Assembly (NCBI RefSeq): GCF_003581645.1
Contig: NZ_QXFK01000018.1
Span: 418,501 to 482,500, forward strand
Source of the DNA: Pelagerythrobacter aerophilus
Lineage (GTDB): Bacteria > Pseudomonadota > Alphaproteobacteria > Sphingomonadales > Sphingomonadaceae
DNA length: 64,000 bases
Direction of reading: 5' to 3'
The notes beneath the pieces were generated by a model. It had not been told where the DNA came from and did not search any database. It worked only from the letters and a program-made list of their open reading frames with translations. Position numbers and translations under genes: made by a program. Positions 61,938 to 64,000 of this stretch are shown in pieces. Positions within the stretch are counted from its first letter, which is position 1; every line of letters begins with the position of its first letter.

Positions 61938-62395
61938 TGCACGAGTTGCAGCGTCGCCCGCGCGACCTGCTTTTCAACAGCGGCGACGGTCATGGACTCG
62001 CGCCGCGCGATCTCCGCATAAGGGAGGTTGTCCAGCCGCCGCATGAGCAGAATGCGGCGCGTGCGGTGGGGCAGCTTGTCGATACCCTCTGCGGCGTGGA
62101 GGAGACGGATCTGCTGCTCGACGATCTGCGCCGGCCCGGGAGTCGTATCGGCGATGGATTGCAATTCGTCATTCTCACGAAAGCTCGTACGGCGAGACCG
62201 GCGCACCTTGTCGATAGCGAGATTTACGGCCGCCCGCACGAGCAAGGCTTCTTTCGAGCGCACGACATGGCGCCGCTCGTACTGATCGATCTTCAGGTAT
62301 GCTTCCTGCACGCAGTCTTCCGCGTCCTCGCGCGATACGCCCCGCCGCATCGCCGCGCTGCGCGCCTTCGCCATCATTTCAGACAAACTCGGCAT
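61919..62395 (-). CDS. ECF-family RNA polymerase sigma factor (FecI-like)
   Basis: It has 158 residues with sigma region 2 (VSREDAEDCVQEAYLKIDQY, AVNLAIDKVRR) and region 4 HTH (LPHRTRRILLMRR, PYAEIARRESMTVAAVEKQV). Start 62395 follows a GAGG site; the longer open frame upstream is not used. It is the first gene of sigma-fecR-receptor-M16 and should direct transcription of the receptor when FecR is signalled. Confidence 0.94.
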   Translation of the reverse strand: MPSLSEMMAKARSAAMRRGVSREDAEDCVQEAYLKIDQYERRHVVRSKEALLVRAAVNLAIDKVRRSRRTSFRENDELQSIADTTPGPAQIVEQQIRLLHAAEGIDKLPHRTRRILLMRRLDNLPYAEIARRESMTVAAVEKQVARATLQLVQWMKDW

Positions 62396-62538
62396 GGAAG
62401 TGTTCGACCTCCTCGTGACCAAGACGAAACTGTAAGCAGAACCCGACCAATTTATCGCATGTAATTTCGCTGCAGCCAGGCATCCCCGGAACCCTGCAAT
62501 GCAGAGCGACCGCACAGCGCGGCCGGAAAACGTCTGCC

Positions 62539-63063
62539 TCAGGCCGATCTCGTGCGCAGCCGTCCCTCGTAATCGCGCTTACCCAGCGGGACGCCACGCG
62601 AACGCAGGATGTCGTAGGCGGTCACGGCGTGGAAATGAAAGTTGGGCAGCGAGAACGAGAGGATGAAAGTCTCCGAGGTGAACGCCAGCATCCGCGGGCC
62701 AATCTGAAGGTCCAGGTCCTTGCCCGCCCATCCGTTGACCTCGTCGGGAGTGAACGCTTCCAGCGCCGCTTCCGCCTTGCCGATCATGGCCTGCAAATCG
62801 GCGAACGGGACTGGCCCGACCAAGGCAGGCGGAGCGAACACGCCGGTCTTCAGGGCTTCTACGCCCCACACCGAGTGATGCCACGCCGCTTCAATCTGAA
62901 AATGGAAGGGGGCCATGTCGTCGAACAGGCGGGCGTTCACGAAGCTATCGGGATCGATACTCGTCTCCGCACAATGAATCGCCGCACGGTCGAGGAAACC
63001 TTTGATGGCCCTTACGGTCTGAAGGAAGGTCGGTACGCTGAGGTCATAGAGCAGTGTCGACAT
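62539..63063 (-). CDS. DUF1993 family protein
   Basis: It has 174 residues in a four-helix DinB/DUF1993-like fold (DLSVPTFLQTVRAIKGFLDRA, LFDDMAPFHFQIEAAWHHSVWG, and a C-terminal FSLPNFHFHAVTAYDILRSRG with histidines in the metal-site arrangement). Start 63063 is supported by GAGGAAAA just upstream. The function is unknown. It is transcribed alone and not linked to the neighbours. Confidence 0.85.
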   Translation of the reverse strand: MSTLLYDLSVPTFLQTVRAIKGFLDRAAIHCAETSIDPDSFVNARLFDDMAPFHFQIEAAWHHSVWGVEALKTGVFAPPALVGPVPFADLQAMIGKAEAALEAFTPDEVNGWAGKDLDLQIGPRMLAFTSETFILSFSLPNFHFHAVTAYDILRSRGVPLGKRDYEGRLRTRSA

Positions 63064-63216
63064 CGGTTTTCCTCGCTTCGAACGGCCCCGCAGTCTGTCC
63101 TTCAACAGCATGTAATCGAATAGCTGCAACGGCAAGATCGGAAGCTGGACGGAGCGCACTGGCCCAAAACGCCGCCAAGACGACAACGGCCGACGTCACC
63201 CGGCGAAGAAAGCAAA

Positions 63217-63308
63217 ATGGCGGAGCGGGAGGGATTCGAACCCTCGATACGGGGTTGCCGTATACACACTTTCCAGGCGTGCGCCTTCGACCACTCGGCC
63301 ACCGCTCC
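63217..63308 (-). tRNA. tRNA-Ser (anticodon GGA), CCA encoded
   Basis: The acceptor stem GGAGCGG (5') pairs with CCGCTCC (3') followed by discriminator G and an encoded CCA. The anticodon loop CTGGAAA reads UCC and UCU, and a long variable arm TACGGCAACCCCGTA is typical of class II serine tRNAs. The T arm has GGTTCGAATC. It covers 92 nt including CCA. Confidence 0.96.
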
Positions 63309-63502
63309 GCATGCCTGTTCCTGGCAGACGCGCGCACCTAGCGGGGGATCGGGGCCGGCGCAAGGCGTAGGCTTCATGTGGGGCGGAGCGGCTGCGGGAT
63401 GGGGCGTGAAAAGGCGCTCCCGGGCGGCGCGGACTTGTGATAAGCAGGGTGCCGGTGGCGGCGCTGCGCGGATCGGCATTCCCTGCGAACGTTGCCTCCA
63501 GG

Positions 63503-63546
63503 AGCCCCTTTCCGCCCTCCAAAACGCGTGGAAAGGGGCTTTTCCT
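63503..63546 (+). terminator. Orphan Rho-independent terminator-like hairpin
   Basis: AGCCCCTTTCC (63503-63513) pairs perfectly over 11 bp with GGAAAGGGGCT (63530-63540), followed by TTTTCC. No gene reads into it on the plus strand; the tRNA upstream is on the other strand. It could end a short non-coding RNA, or lie in the 5' leader of the cyclophilin gene. Confidence 0.55.
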
Positions 63547-63574
63547 TGGGCCCCGCGGCTGGCAAGCTCGATCC

Positions 63575-64000
63575 ATGAACACCGTCGTTCTTGCGCTCGC
63601 CGCAGCCGAGCTCGCACTCGCCCCCTCGATCGTTCCCCCGACGCCGGTGCCCACGGCCGGCCAGGAGGAAGCGGCAACCCCGCTCAGTCCCGGTGAGATC
63701 GTGGCCGCGGCGCCAGAGTCCGAGTGGGTCCGGATCGCGCCCGAAGACCTGCTGGTGATGACGCTCGCTCCCGATGCGGACGGCGATCCGCGGGAGGTCG
63801 TCATCCAGTTGATGCCCGCGCCCTACGGCGAGGGATGGGTCGGGAACATCCGCACGCTCGCCCGCGAACGCTGGTACGACGGGATCGCCGTCACCCGCGT
63901 GCAGGACAACTACGTGGTCCAGTGGGGCGATCCGAATGCGGAGGACGAGTCCGCCGCGAAACCACTGCCCGCCGGGCTGCGGACAATGAAGGAAGCCGAC
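63575..64000 (+). CDS. Cyclophilin-type peptidyl-prolyl isomerase, 3'-truncated
   Basis: 142 residues are visible before the window ends. It opens with an apparent signal (NTVVLALAAAELALAPS) and a proline-rich linker. The cyclophilin core starts near residue 50 (EWVRIAPEDLLVMTLA, VVIQLMPAPYGEGWVGNIRTLAR, RWYDGIAVTRVQDNYVVQWGDP), close to the bacterial cyclophilin pattern with VQDNYVVQWGD. It should be a periplasmic folding catalyst. The C-terminal half with the rest of the active site is outside the window. Confidence 0.85.
   Translation, partial: MNTVVLALAAAELALAPSIVPPTPVPTAGQEEAATPLSPGEIVAAAPESEWVRIAPEDLLVMTLAPDADGDPREVVIQLMPAPYGEGWVGNIRTLARERWYDGIAVTRVQDNYVVQWGDPNAEDESAAKPLPAGLRTMKEAD

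Overview
The window comes from a high-GC alphaproteobacterium, most likely a member of the Sphingomonadales. The evidence is three sphingomonad-style TonB-dependent receptors in carbohydrate and peptide loci, long enzymes with Tat or Sec leaders, a FecI-FecR-TonB signalling set, and the overall gene style. No insertion sequence, prophage or CRISPR array is visible. Nearly all of it is tightly packed accessory metabolism.

Region 1 (1-2205) holds the end of an alanine racemase gene overlapping dadA, the pair that converts L- and D-alanine to pyruvate. Region 2 (2196-30436) is a pectin and uronate utilisation locus. A leftward unit carries a TonB receptor, GH43, an esterase, a PL10 pectate lyase and a tagaturonate/fructuronate reductase. 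A rightward pair carries a PL1 pectate lyase and a ThuA-cupin protein. A long leftward operon reads uxaC-kduI-kduD-kdgK-sugar permease-xylB-xylA-carboxylesterase. A LacI-type regulator lies divergent to uxaA, followed by an FAH-type hydratase and a TRAP transporter operon ending in a PepSY-like lipoprotein. Galacturonate would flow UxaC, reductase, UxaA, KdgK. Unsaturated uronate from the lyases would flow KduI, KduD, KdgK. Eda and an oligogalacturonide hydrolase are not in the window. Six copies of a TGACACCGGT-type palindrome sit upstream of six transcription units here and define a probable LacI regulon that includes the hydratase and the TRAP system.

Region 3 (30614-40797) is a divergent cluster: a Gfo/Idh/MocA oxidoreductase faces a nine-gene rightward operon with cytochrome c, three sugar-isomerase-like TIM barrels (two with export signals), an MFS permease, a DUF1080/3-keto-disaccharide-hydrolase protein, a gluconate-2-dehydrogenase-subunit-3-like small subunit, a GMC flavoprotein and a seven-motif FG-GAP lipoprotein. 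I read it as a respiratory-chain-linked, mainly periplasmic pathway that oxidises glycosides to keto-sugars and then cleaves them without a classical glycosidase. It is the best candidate in the window for a poorly described system.

Region 4 (41113-62395) starts with a lone ClC chloride channel. A peptide and D-amino-acyl scavenging locus follows: an XRE-cupin regulator, two class-C beta-lactamase-like serine hydrolases, a TonB receptor, an S9 peptidase, a D-aminoacylase-family enzyme without the usual HxH motif, an M16 peptidase, and a TonB receptor with a signalling domain governed by FecR and an ECF sigma factor. The XRE gene and the D-aminoacylase gene share a 14-bp core element in their promoters. 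Region 5 (62539-64000) has a DUF1993 protein, tRNA-Ser(GGA), an orphan terminator-like hairpin and the start of a cyclophilin-type prolyl isomerase gene that runs off the window.
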